From positions 31,109 through 95,108 of the forward strand of contig JAJDBK010000001.1 in NCBI GenBank assembly GCA_029261405.1: a stretch of DNA of 64,000 nucleotides, read 5' to 3'. The stretch is from Nitrospinaceae bacterium (GTDB lineage Bacteria > Nitrospinota_A > UBA7883 > JAJDBK01). Positions 24,916 to 33,496 of this stretch are shown here, piece after piece. Within the stretch, counting starts at the first letter, position 1; the number at the start of each line of letters is the position of its first letter. Position numbers and translations under genes: made by a program. The notes beneath the pieces are model-generated. The model was given only the letters and a program-made list of their open reading frames with translations, did not search any database and was not told the DNA's origin.

Positions 24916-25265
24916 ATGCCGACAGCGGTTTCTTTGTTCTCCGGTTGTGGTGGCTCCGACTTTGGAGCCCACAGGGCTGGCTTCGATATATTGATGGCCA
25001 ACGACATACTTCCCTACGCAAGGGATGTGTATGTCGTAAATCTGCCCGAAACTGATTATCAGTTGGGTGATGTGTCGAACATCCGCTCCTTTCCCAAAGC
25101 GGATGTCCTTCTGGGTTGCTATCCATGCCAGGGGTTTAGTCAAGGGGGGGTGCGCGACCCGGCGAGGAAAATTAACTATCTTTACCGAGAGTTTGACAGG
25201 GCTTTGCGACAGATCAAGCCAAAGGCTTTTGTAGTCGAGAATGTTTCTGGAATGCGCCGCTCTAG
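24916..25265 (+). pseudogene. Truncated DNA (cytosine-5) methyltransferase, interrupted by a MITE-like element
   Basis: The frame starts well (GAGGG before ATG) and shows C5-methyltransferase motif I (LFSGCGGSDFG), motif IV with the catalytic Cys (GCYPCQGFSQGG) and motif VI (VVENVSGM). After about 117 codons the family sequence stops where the inserted element begins; the open frame runs a few codons into the insert and ends. Motifs VIII, X and the target-recognition domain are missing downstream. It is therefore a dead fragment, about a third of a normal enzyme. No restriction gene is nearby. Confidence 0.85.
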
Positions 25266-25463
25266 GAGTCTGTCGGACTTGGGGGTTCGTTAGCGAGTAG
25301 TGCGACTACCCCGGGTGGCCCGGCCACAGCGATAACTGTTTTGAGTCAGATTTATTGCGCTTTTGAGGTGTAATCGCCGTGGTCGCGCCACTTCGCCGAA
25401 AAAGGGCGGAAAATCTGGCCAAAACCGTGCTTTTGTAGCAGAATCCCTAAGTCCGACAGGCTC
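25266..25463. mobile_element. MITE-like element, about 198 bp, with terminal inverted repeats
   Basis: The ends are GAGTCTGTCGGACTTGGGG and, inverted at the other end, GAGCCTGTCGGACTTAGGG, 17 of 19 matching. No transposase is encoded. The core contains a pair of opposed palindromes. I see no exact target duplication, so the borders may be a few bases off. It breaks the methyltransferase gene. A full-length element with these ends should exist elsewhere in the genome. Confidence 0.75.
25315..25391. repeat. REP-like palindrome pair, copy 1
   Basis: GTGGCCCGGCCAC followed by AGCGATAA faces GTGGTCGCGCCAC preceded by TAATCGCC, two inverted palindromic units 51 bp apart (BIME-like). The same arrangement occurs at 50141-50221. 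Confidence 0.65.
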
Positions 25464-25646
25464 TTGGCTAATGACCAAAAAAATGCCTGACGATCTGGTC
25501 CGGTCCATGGAGGCTTGTCTGGAGGCTAAGCCTGAGCTGATCGGCTTATCAGCGTAGTGATTGACCGGCTTTCTCCATTACGCATATTGTTTTTCATGGT
25601 GGTTTCCAGCATATTAATTCTGAATCAGGAGATCGGAAGTATAAAA
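25464..25646. other. Spacer after the MITE
   Basis: No supported gene. A short open frame (25470-25557, starting MTKKMPDDLVRSMEACL) continues from the element's end, but I cannot tell whether it is a gene remnant. It does not match the missing methyltransferase part that I would expect. Confidence 0.4.
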
Positions 25647-27050
25647 TCAGGTTATTGCATACTTCTTTATTCTGTCTACCAGTTGTTTTCTTGTCAGGCC
25701 GAGTTCGCGGGCCGTTTGCGACCTGTTCCACTGGTTTTGCGAGAGGGCTGTCTTTATCTTGTCTATCTCCATCCGCTCAATCCGGGTGACGAGATTCTCT
25801 GATTCGGCCTCCGCTTCGTCATCAGCCGTAACCGCTGGGGAGGACTCGGTCCTGTTGTTAATGAAGACTTCACCCGGAAGGCTCCCCATGGTGATGATTC
25901 CGTTTATGGAGCACAAAGTGGCGTATTCCAGTGCGTTTTCCAGTTGACGTACGTTCCCGGGCCATCTGCAATTGAGAATAGCCGACCTCGCCTCTCCATC
26001 CAGGGAGATGGCTTCTTTCTCGTAAACGGTGGAGAACCTTGCGATAAAATGCTCCGCAAGCTCCATGATATCCTCCCTCCTCTCCCTTAAAGGGGGGATA
26101 TGCACGTTCAGGGTATTTATCCTGTAGTAGAGATCTTCGCGGAATCTACCCGCCTTTATCTCTGTCAGCAGGTCGCAGTTGGTTGCGGAGATCACCCTCG
26201 CCCTGAGTGGAATGGTCTCGTTCCCCCCTACCCGTTCAAACTCCTTCTCCTGCAACACCCGCAACAGCTTGACCTGCAACGGCGCTGGTATCTCCGAAAT
26301 CTCGTCGAGGAAAATCGAGCCATCACCAGCAAATTCAAACCTGCCGATCCGTTTGGCGCCCGCTCCGGTGAAAGCCCCCTTCTCGTGACCGAAAAGTTCG
26401 CTTTCCAGAAGTGTCTCCGCATAAGCGCTACAGTTGACCGCCACGAACGGCTCGTTGCGTCTTCCACTTTCGGAATGAACCATCCTGGCGGAGATCTCCT
26501 TGCCTACGCCTGTCTCGCCGGTTATCAGTATCGAAGCGTCGGAAGGAGCGAAGATACGAAGTTTTTCACGAACCACAGAGAGTTTTTCCGAATTGCCAAA
26601 AAGCCCCCCCTTGCCCCCCTTCTCCTGAAGAATGCTCCTTAAAAACGTATTCTGGTGTTTAAGATCAAGGGTCTCCTTTACCCGAGTTACGGCTCTCTCG
26701 AAATCATTTTTTCCGAACGGTTTGATAATGAAATCGAAAAGCCCGGCCCGGACAGCGTCAATGGCGGTCTCAAGCTCGGCATAGGCTGTCATAATCAGAA
26801 AGAAAGTATCCGGGCTGACGGTTTTCAGTTTCCTGACAAGTTCGATTCCGTTAATGACAGGCATTCTGTAATCGCTTAAAACGATATCGAAATGGCTCGA
26901 CCCAAACAGGTCGATGGCCTCCATGGGGGACGTAGTCCCGGTGAAGTCGAGGCAATCGAGTTCCAGGCAGTAATCACGCAATACTTCGAGAATCGACTCG
27001 TCGTCGTCGATCACCAGGAGCGAATATCTTCGATCCGGAATTTTACTCAT
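25647..27050 (-). CDS. NtrC-type sigma-54-dependent response regulator
   Basis: A 467-aa activator: receiver domain (LLVIDDDES, acceptor Asp in IVLSDYRMPV, Lys in IIKPFG), AAA+ domain (Walker A GETGVGKE, GAFTGA intact, Walker B SIFLDEISE) and a Fis-type HTH (SQTARELGLTRKQLVDRIKKY). Longer in-frame starts exist (Met 27 bases upstream); the ATG after GAGAAA is preferred. No kinase is adjacent. A 133-aa receiver-like protein lies divergently on the other side. Confidence 0.93.
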   Translation of the reverse strand: MSKIPDRRYSLLVIDDDESILEVLRDYCLELDCLDFTGTTSPMEAIDLFGSSHFDIVLSDYRMPVINGIELVRKLKTVSPDTFFLIMTAYAELETAIDAVRAGLFDFIIKPFGKNDFERAVTRVKETLDLKHQNTFLRSILQEKGGKGGLFGNSEKLSVVREKLRIFAPSDASILITGETGVGKEISARMVHSESGRRNEPFVAVNCSAYAETLLESELFGHEKGAFTGAGAKRIGRFEFAGDGSIFLDEISEIPAPLQVKLLRVLQEKEFERVGGNETIPLRARVISATNCDLLTEIKAGRFREDLYYRINTLNVHIPPLRERREDIMELAEHFIARFSTVYEKEAISLDGEARSAILNCRWPGNVRQLENALEYATLCSINGIITMGSLPGEVFINNRTESSPAVTADDEAEAESENLVTRIERMEIDKIKTALSQNQWNRSQTARELGLTRKQLVDRIKKYAIT

Positions 27051-27250
27051 AGCTTTCTCATCGTTATCCTTTCCCATGGCATGGAAGTCAGATTTTAACC
27101 TTAAAGTTGATTTTGGAAAATAAAGAACAGACAACCCGGCGCGCGGAGTTCCAAGTCAGCGCATACCTGGTTGTTTTTCATAGCATTAACAATCCCCAGC
27201 CATCGGGCGCGTTTATTGCTTGTTTATGTTAAATAACCTGAGCCGGAAAT

Positions 27251-27652
27251 ATGCAACGCGATAAACGACCTGTAACACTGATTGTTAACCGATATGGCGG
27301 TAGCCTGGAGACTTTACGGTCGAGACTTGACGAATGGAACATCCCTGTGGTTCTCCATAACGGGAACGTTACCATTGGTGAAATTTTCCTCTCCATAAAG
27401 GAGATCGGCTCATGTTCCACACTGATAATAGACTCCAAATCTCTCGACCTGTTAGGTGGCGAAGATCTCGTGGAAAAACTGGGTGAAATACCGGTTCTGC
27501 GAATAAATGTAACCTATCCTGTAATCAGGTACAAAAACGAGCTTATCTTCGATCTGAACAGCCGTTATGAATCGAACCTCTTCGGCCATCTGCTCTACAA
27601 CCTCGAAGCGAACTGCGGAGATATGTCTATTCCGAATAACAGTGTCGCATAA
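27251..27652 (+). CDS. 133-aa protein of unknown function, receiver-like fold suspected
   Basis: No known domain recognised. Alternating strands and helices (VTLIVNRYG, LRSRLDEWNIPVVLHNG, CSTLIIDSKSLD, IPVLRINVTYP) resemble a response-regulator receiver, with an Asp at the end of strand three, but the acidic pair at the end of strand one is lacking. It may be a pseudo-receiver. It is divergent from the NtrC-type gene (200 bp between starts) and followed by a chemoreceptor. The fold is inference only. Confidence 0.6.
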   Translation: MQRDKRPVTLIVNRYGGSLETLRSRLDEWNIPVVLHNGNVTIGEIFLSIKEIGSCSTLIIDSKSLDLLGGEDLVEKLGEIPVLRINVTYPVIRYKNELIFDLNSRYESNLFGHLLYNLEANCGDMSIPNNSVA

Positions 27653-27880
27653 TCAGAAAGTCCCTGAATCCTCTGGTTGTTTGAGGTTTTCTCCAGAAAC
27701 GCGCTTCATCTGACAGTATACCGTTTCAGGCCAATTCTTTATATAGTTCATTCTGGACAGCGGTACAAGACAGTGTTATCTTCAAATATCATGGGGGCGT
27801 AGCTTGCCCTGAATAACATTATATTTATTCACAACATACAGAAAACCTTTCCAATACACAGGAAAGCGGGGAGAGTCTCA

Positions 27881-30004
27881 ATGTTCAGTGATACTTCACT
27901 CAGGTCGAAGATGTTAAGCGGCTTCGCTTCGATAATACTCTTTGTGGCGATAGCCGGAGGTGTCGGTTATTGGGGAGCAAACGAGCTTGGAACGGCGATG
28001 ACCCAGATCTCCGATGAAGAGGCGCCGATAGTAGACACGGCGATGGAGATGAAAATCACGCTCCTTGAAACCATGGCAAACATCGAAGCGTTCAGATCCG
28101 CCACCAGCGTCAACGCCACAGACGACAAATCGCAGATCGATAGACTTAAACAGGATTTCACGAAGCTTGTGGAGGACTTCGACCGGTTAAACGACCTGAT
28201 TGTTAAGGGCGGAACTTTAAACGGCAAACCATTCCTCGCCACCGACAACAACGCCTTGAAAGCCAAACTTACCGAGGCGGATCGGCTCCATAACGAAAGG
28301 CTTCAGCCGACCATAACCAAAATCCACGTTTTGGGAGAGTCGCTTCTTTCCATCAAGGAAGCCCGCGACACTGCTATGGTCGGAATGGAAAAGGCTGTAG
28401 ATAAAATTCTTGAAATAAGTGAAGAGCTGGAAGGCTCGATAAAGAAAGTGGTAGCGACCAAGCGTAACCAGGGTTTGTTCGAGAGTATAGTCAATTACGA
28501 AAGTCATTGGGCCGACCTTTCCATGGAGATTAAAACCACCATCGTCTCCACCCAGATCACCATGGAGGAGATGGCTCAACAGGCTGATATCAAGGAATTT
28601 GACCATATCCTTTCAGGGTATAAGGCAAAGTTGGCAGAGTTCGACACCTGGATTGGCGCGTTACTTAATGGTGGCGCCACGGACGAGGGCATGGTTCCGA
28701 AAGTTACCGTATCGGAACTACGAACATTGGTGGAAGGGCTTGATCGTGTGCATGATGGCGAATTCCAGCCTGCGGCCGAGAAGCTGATTGAGAGCCAGAA
28801 AGCCCTGATATCAGGCATGGCCGCCATGAAAGCGGAAGTCGGAAATTTTGAAGAGATCGAACACACCATGGCCGAAATGATCTCCGAAGCTGAGGAGATG
28901 GCCGCAACGGAGATGGGAAACGCAACCGAGAGAGGACGCTCGGCGTGGGATACGGTTATATGGGCGATGATAATAACCATCGCGCTGGCGGTTTTCGCCG
29001 GTATGGTTATCGGGCTTACCGTAACCGGAATGATAACAAAACCGATTAATCTGATCATAGCCGAACTCTCCGAGGGATCGAGCCAGGTGACCGACGCGTC
29101 AGGTCAGATATCAGAGTCGAGCCAGTCGCTTGCCGAAGGCGCCACCGAGCAGGCGGCGTCGATTGAGCAGACCTCCGCATCGCTGGAGGAGATGACCTCC
29201 ATGACACGACAGAACGCCGATAACGCCACCCAGGCGAACACCCTCTCGATGGCCGCACGGAACAAAGCGGAGAAGGGTAGCCTCGCCATGGAGAATATGA
29301 TTGACGCGATGAAAGCGATCAACAAGTCTTCCGAGGAGATCAGCAAGATAATCAAGGTGATCGAGGAGATCGCTTTCCAGACGAACCTGCTTGCGCTAAA
29401 CGCCGCTGTGGAAGCGGCGCGGGCGGGAGAACATGGCAAGGGTTTCGCCGTGGTGGCAGAGGAGGTCCGCAACCTGGCCCAACGAGCGGGGGCCGCCGCT
29501 CGCGATACTTCAGAACTGATCGAAGACGCCGTAGGGAAAGCCCGTCAGGGTAACGAACTGGCGGAAAACGCAGGTAGCACACTTTCTGAAATAGTAGATG
29601 GTGTCAAGAAGGTTACTGATCTGGTGGCGCAGATATCGGGCGCATCCACCCAGCAGTCGGAGGGTATTACCCAGATCAACAGCGCAGTGACACAAATGGA
29701 TTCGGTCACTCAGCAAAACGCGAGCAACGCCGAACAAGCGGCCGCGGCGTCTGAGGAACTTAGCGCCCAGGCGTTCAAACTCAATGATGTTGTCAGCGAC
29801 CTGAACTGCATAATTCAAGGAAGGCAATCGAACGGCGGTTCGCCAAAATCGGTGTCTCGCCGCAAAACAGTTGCAAAAACCATGATAACAGGCGGGAACA
29901 ACCGTGAATACAGGGCAAAACCTCAACCCTCAGCCGTAGCGCATAATAAAAAGCAGAGCCACAATGATGTGATTCCCATGGATGACGATTTTATGGAATT
30001 CTGA
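27881..30004 (+). CDS. Methyl-accepting chemotaxis protein
   Basis: A 707-aa receptor with a first membrane helix (about 12-30), a long helical periplasmic sensor (30-350), a second helix (about 350-375), a short ITKPI-type post-membrane segment in place of a full HAMP, and a long signalling coiled coil with the invariant tip [21 protein letters not shown]. The last residues are DFMEF, which fits the CheR-tether consensus x-[FYWH]-x-x-[FYWH]. GGGGAGAG precedes the ATG. No other che gene is in the window, so it signals to a distant cluster. The ligand is unknown. Confidence 0.95.
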   Translation: MFSDTSLRSKMLSGFASIILFVAIAGGVGYWGANELGTAMTQISDEEAPIVDTAMEMKITLLETMANIEAFRSATSVNATDDKSQIDRLKQDFTKLVEDFDRLNDLIVKGGTLNGKPFLATDNNALKAKLTEADRLHNERLQPTITKIHVLGESLLSIKEARDTAMVGMEKAVDKILEISEELEGSIKKVVATKRNQGLFESIVNYESHWADLSMEIKTTIVSTQITMEEMAQQADIKEFDHILSGYKAKLAEFDTWIGALLNGGATDEGMVPKVTVSELRTLVEGLDRVHDGEFQPAAEKLIESQKALISGMAAMKAEVGNFEEIEHTMAEMISEAEEMAATEMGNATERGRSAWDTVIWAMIITIALAVFAGMVIGLTVTGMITKPINLIIAELSEGSSQVTDASGQISESSQSLAEGATEQAASIEQTSASLEEMTSMTRQNADNATQANTLSMAARNKAEKGSLAMENMIDAMKAINKSSEEISKIIKVIEEIAFQTNLLALNAAVEAARAGEHGKGFAVVAEEVRNLAQRAGAAARDTSELIEDAVGKARQGNELAENAGSTLSEIVDGVKKVTDLVAQISGASTQQSEGITQINSAVTQMDSVTQQNASNAEQAAAASEELSAQAFKLNDVVSDLNCIIQGRQSNGGSPKSVSRRKTVAKTMITGGNNREYRAKPQPSAVAHNKKQSHNDVIPMDDDFMEF

Positions 30005-30031
30005 TCCACATCGACAAGAAACCCCGGTGAC

Positions 30032-32251
30032 GTGTATGTAACGTTACCGGCGAAACCTTCATGCAGTAATCAACCGCTACGACCACATGTCAGCGGACAT
30101 GTCCAAACGGGTGAGGAATATTCAGGAGAAAACGGTATCGCTACCACAAATGGCCCTTCCACAGTTAATATGGACAGGGAACGGTTAATCCTCGAACTTC
30201 GTAAAAGCGAAAGAATGTCGAGGATGTTGCGTAACTGTCACCGGGCTATTATCCGTTCAAAGGATGAAAACGATCTGCTCAACAGCGTCTGTGACATCAT
30301 CGTCGCAGTTGGTGGTTACACTCTTTGCTGGGTGGCCTTTGCAAATCATGACGAGAAGAAGAGTGTCGTTCCTGTAGCTCAGTCCGGGTTGGAAGAGAGT
30401 TACCTCAAGTCCCTCGACATCAGATGGTCAGACACGGACCTGGGGCGTGGCCCCACCGGAACGGCGCTGAGAAAAGGGATTCCCTCTATAGTCAACAATA
30501 TCATTGGGGACTCGAAGTACAGACCGTGGTCAGCGGAAGCGACAAAAAGGGGATTTTCCTCCTCTGCGGCCATCCCTCTGATATCTGGCGGAGAAATCAT
30601 CGGAGCCTTGAACGTCTATTCATCCGATCCAAATGCCTTTGACCTGAAAGAGATGGAGCTTTTACAGGACCTGTCAGACGATATGGCTCATGGGTTGATC
30701 GCCTTAAGGACGGTCGAACGGGAAAAGGCTACGACCGAAGAGCGGGATCGGCTTGCAACCGCTATCGAACAATCGACGGAAATGGTTGTTATAACAGATG
30801 GCAAAGGGGTAATCGAATATGTAAACCCCGCCTTCGAACGGGTTACCGGGTACTCCCGCGAAGAGGTTTTTGGGGAAAATCCAAGAATCCTCAAGAGCGA
30901 CAGACACGACCCCTCCTTCTACAGAAGCCTGTGGGACACCATTACCGCAGGACAGGTATGGAGAGGCAGTCTCATCAACAGGAAAAAAAATGGCGCCATC
31001 TATGAGGAAGAGTGTGTCATATCTTCGATAAAGGACCAATCGGGCAGAATTGATGGTTATGTGGCGGTTAAACGGGATGTGACAAACCAAAAGCTACTCG
31101 AGAAAAAAATCAGGCATACACAGAAACTCAACGCCATAGGCACACTGGCCGGAGGAATCGCGCACGATTTCAACAACACCCTTATGCCGGTAATAGGCTA
31201 TGCGGAACTGCTCCAAAACAGTGAAAACCTGACCGAAAAAGGGCAAAAAAGGGTCGAAGAGATTCACAAAGCGGCCATAAGAGCCAAAGAGCTTATCAGG
31301 CGGATCCTGACATTCAGCCGGAAGGGGGAGCAGAGCTTCCGACCGGTAGAACCGTATATCGCGATAAAAGAGGCGCTAAAGCTACTCCGCTCATCCCTTC
31401 CCTCAACCGTGAAGATAGTGGAGGCTATTGACAGTGGCTCAGGTTCGTTCATGGGAGACCTGGCCCAGACCCACCAGATCATAGTCAATCTTTGCGCCAA
31501 CGCCGCTTACGCCATGAGGAAAAACGGGGGGATATTACGCGTAGAGTTAATCGCCGAAAGGCCGGACAAAGAGACCAGACAAAGATACAGGTCACTACAC
31601 GATATCGATTATATAACCTTGACTGTAAGCGACACTGGTGTCGGAATCGGGAAAGATATTATTGACCGGATCTTCGAACCTTTCTTCACAACCAAGCATG
31701 AAGGGGAAAGCTCCGGCATGGGATTATCTGTGGTTCACGGGATCGTGGAAGACCACGACGGACTCGTTACCGTGGAGAGCGAACCTGGCAAAGGGAGCGT
31801 TTTTAAAGTCTACCTGCCGAAACTGACCGTAAAGAAAGGGGAAGAGAAGAGTTACGAGAAGAAAGTTTTCCCGCGTGGCAAGGAGAATGTTCTGGTGATT
31901 GACGACGACGAGACGGTGGCGACAACCATCGAAATCATGCTCGAAAACCTCGGTTACAAGGTGAAAGCTTTCACCCGGGGTAAAAAAGCGCTGGAGCTTT
32001 TTCTGGAAGACCCGTCCGCCTTTGACATAGTCGTAACCGATTCGATCATGCCGGAAATAAATGGTGAAGAGCTGGCCAGGCAGGTTAACTCCATAAGGAA
32101 AGATCTTCCAATTATATTGATAACCGGGTTAAGCCACGAATCATCCGCAGGTCGTAAAAAGCCACCCGGAGTACGGAAAATCATATACAAACCTTTTTCG
32201 CCGAGCGAGATCAGCAACGTCATAAGAAATGTCATCGACCACAGGAAATAA
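30032..32251 (+). CDS. GAF-PAS hybrid sensor histidine kinase with C-terminal receiver
   Basis: A 739-aa cytoplasmic protein: GAF domain (about 70-225, VCDIIVAVGGYTLCWVA), PAS domain (about 240-360, IEQSTEMVVITD), HisKA (GGIAHDFNNTLMPVIGY), HATPase (VNLCANAAYAMR, DTGVGI, SSGMGLS) and a receiver (VLVIDDDE, acceptor Asp in VVTDSIMPE, Lys in IIYKPF). Having its own receiver, it can phosphorylate itself and then pass to a phosphotransfer protein. The GTG start 28 bases after the chemoreceptor has a weak ribosome site; an ATG at 30170 is an alternative. Confidence 0.93.
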   Translation: MYVTLPAKPSCSNQPLRPHVSGHVQTGEEYSGENGIATTNGPSTVNMDRERLILELRKSERMSRMLRNCHRAIIRSKDENDLLNSVCDIIVAVGGYTLCWVAFANHDEKKSVVPVAQSGLEESYLKSLDIRWSDTDLGRGPTGTALRKGIPSIVNNIIGDSKYRPWSAEATKRGFSSSAAIPLISGGEIIGALNVYSSDPNAFDLKEMELLQDLSDDMAHGLIALRTVEREKATTEERDRLATAIEQSTEMVVITDGKGVIEYVNPAFERVTGYSREEVFGENPRILKSDRHDPSFYRSLWDTITAGQVWRGSLINRKKNGAIYEEECVISSIKDQSGRIDGYVAVKRDVTNQKLLEKKIRHTQKLNAIGTLAGGIAHDFNNTLMPVIGYAELLQNSENLTEKGQKRVEEIHKAAIRAKELIRRILTFSRKGEQSFRPVEPYIAIKEALKLLRSSLPSTVKIVEAIDSGSGSFMGDLAQTHQIIVNLCANAAYAMRKNGGILRVELIAERPDKETRQRYRSLHDIDYITLTVSDTGVGIGKDIIDRIFEPFFTTKHEGESSGMGLSVVHGIVEDHDGLVTVESEPGKGSVFKVYLPKLTVKKGEEKSYEKKVFPRGKENVLVIDDDETVATTIEIMLENLGYKVKAFTRGKKALELFLEDPSAFDIVVTDSIMPEINGEELARQVNSIRKDLPIILITGLSHESSAGRKKPPGVRKIIYKPFSPSEISNVIRNVIDHRK

Positions 32252-32263
32252 ACGCCCCTGTGG
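32239..32263. terminator. Hairpin between convergent kinase and arsM genes
   Basis: CCACAGG and CCTGTGG form a perfect 7-bp stem with an 11-base loop that spans the stop of the hybrid kinase. There is no clear T-tract. It could end transcription from either side. Confidence 0.4.
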
Positions 32264-32284
32264 CCGAATGGAAAAATTCACAAA

Positions 32285-33061
32285 CTACGGTTTTACCCCT
32301 TCGATATTTGCCGACATGATGTAATCGGCGGCCTTACGGTTCGGGTCCCATTTGTTGATGTAATCACGGCTTGCCTCTTTGCCCTCAATACGGATATCGG
32401 TAAACCCCGCTTTGCTTATTATCTTTTTTAGTTCATCAACCGAGAGGGCGCCCGAAACACAAGCGGAGTATAACGAAGGATCATTCCTGATATCGACCGG
32501 CAATTCGGCTGTGGTTACGATATCGGAGATGGCAAGCCTGCCGCCCGGTCGTAAAACCCGGAACGCTTCGTTGTAGACCCGGCTCTTGTCGGTCGAGAGG
32601 TTTATTACACAGTTGGACATGATAACGTCAGCGACACCATCCGCAACCGGCAGGTTTTCGATCTCCCCCAGTCGAAACTGAACATTAGTATAATCGCCCG
32701 CCACAGCGTTCTTTCTCGCTTTCGCCAGCATTTCCGCTGTCATATCGACACCTATAACAGTTCCTGTGGCTCCTACCTGCTTGGAGGCGAGGAAGCAGTC
32801 AATACCTGCGCCGGAGCCCAGGTCGATTACAGTTTCGCCTTTTTTGAGGTTTGCTATCGCCTGCGGGTTTCCGCAACCTAATCCAAGGTCGGCGCCTGCG
32901 GGAAGGGTGACCAGTTCGTCACCTGTGTAACCTACGGCCAACGATGCGCCAGCATCCGTATCACACGTAGAAGGCCCGCAACACGAGGAACCTGCAGTGG
33001 CTATACCCGCGTAAGTTTCTCTTACTTTTGTCCTGATGGTGTTATTTTCTGTTTCGTTCAT
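32285..33061 (-). CDS. arsM: Arsenite S-adenosylmethionine methyltransferase (ArsM)
   Basis: A 258-aa class I methyltransferase. The N-terminus has SSCCGPSTC, and catalytic-type cysteines appear at SNCVINL and SACVSGAL, the triad that binds As(III) in ArsM. The SAM site is VIDLGSGAGIDCFLA with VIGVDMT. The C-terminal part (ELKKIISKAGFTDIRIEGKEASRDYINKW) is typical. It makes methylated arsenicals in the cytoplasm. AGGAG lies 6 bases before the ATG. It is divergent from a sigma-factor operon and its promoter mirrors that operon's promoter, which suggests joint control. Confidence 0.95.
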   Translation of the reverse strand: MNETENNTIRTKVRETYAGIATAGSSCCGPSTCDTDAGASLAVGYTGDELVTLPAGADLGLGCGNPQAIANLKKGETVIDLGSGAGIDCFLASKQVGATGTVIGVDMTAEMLAKARKNAVAGDYTNVQFRLGEIENLPVADGVADVIMSNCVINLSTDKSRVYNEAFRVLRPGGRLAISDIVTTAELPVDIRNDPSLYSACVSGALSVDELKKIISKAGFTDIRIEGKEASRDYINKWDPNRKAADYIMSANIEGVKP

Positions 33062-33106
33062 TTCTGACTCCTGAAATTTCTCAACATTTTTATTCCATAC
33101 AGGTTA

Positions 33107-33132
33107 GACGCATGGTCTTGAGAATGGTTACA
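33107..33132 (-). promoter_or_regulatory. ECF-type promoter of arsM
   Basis: On the minus strand, -35 TGTAACC (33126-33132) and -10 core CGTC (33107-33110) lie 15 bp apart. Core sequences and spacing are the same as in the plus-strand promoter 12 bp away. The expected start is about 38 bases before the arsM ATG. Confidence 0.75.
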
Positions 33133-33144
33133 TCAGAGTATCAG

Positions 33145-33173
33145 TGTAACCTTTTTCCCGGCTTTACGTCTTA
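33145..33173 (+). promoter_or_regulatory. ECF-type promoter of the small-protein/sigma-factor operon
   Basis: -35 TGTAACC (33145-33151), a 15-bp spacer, then CGTCTTA (33167-33173). The two -35 boxes of the divergent promoters form an inverted repeat, GGTTACA-N12-TGTAACC. GTAACC/CGTC is a known ECF promoter style, and an ECF gene is third in this operon, so autoregulation is likely. Confidence 0.75.
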
Positions 33174-33197
33174 CGGTCAAACATAACTTGGAGAATA

Positions 33198-33386
33198 ATG
33201 ATGAACAAGGAGATGTGGAAAACGTGTTGTGTTGGAAGCGGTGGTTCAGAATTCAAACCCGACCCTGAAAAGATCATGGACATGATGAAACAGTTTTGCG
33301 GCACAGGTGATACAGCCAGTAAAGATGAGAAAGAGACCGATAACGAAAAAACCGGAAACGCAGTTGTTAACGACAGGAGAAAATAG
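33198..33386 (+). CDS. 62-aa cysteine-containing protein
   Basis: A small soluble protein beginning MMNKEMWKTCCVGSGG, then KPDPEKIMDMMKQFCG, and a charged tail. It has three Cys (a CC pair and a later FCG), a plausible thiol or arsenic/metal site. GGAG lies before tandem ATG codons; the second has the better spacing. It is the first gene of the operon and its TAG overlaps the GTG of the next gene. Short proteins with a 'KPDPEK-MM-FCG' style segment recur in metal-stress settings as I recall, but this is not verified here. Function is unknown. Confidence 0.78.
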   Translation: MMNKEMWKTCCVGSGGSEFKPDPEKIMDMMKQFCGTGDTASKDEKETDNEKTGNAVVNDRRK

Positions 33387-33496
33387 TGTACGAATCTGTG
33401 GTATGCGGTGGTGGTTTAACGTGGTTTTGGCTGATTCCGTTGGCGATGATGTTTTTTTGTTTTATCATGATGTCAACAGGATACTGCCGGAAATGA
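33386..33496 (+). CDS. 36-aa cysteine-rich membrane protein
   Basis: A GTG start, 6 bases after AGGAG and overlapping the previous TAG by 1 base, opens a 36-codon frame that ends with a TGA overlapping the sigma-factor ATG (ATGA). The peptide starts MYESVVCGGGLTWFW, forms one membrane helix with an internal Cys (MMFFCFIMM) and ends GYCRK. Three Cys in 36 residues is striking. Precise stop-start overlaps on both sides argue strongly that it is translated. It could be a membrane-bound sensor or anti-sigma-like microprotein for the sigma factor. Confidence 0.75.
   Translation: MYESVVCGGGLTWFWLIPLAMMFFCFIMMSTGYCRK

Noticed and set aside
25363..25557. 64-aa frame across the MITE's right end
   Set aside because: It is made of MITE core, terminal repeat and flank, so it is not a protein with a history.
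24916..25557. Restriction-modification or defence system
   Set aside because: Only a truncated methyltransferase is present; no restriction enzyme or other defence gene accompanies it.
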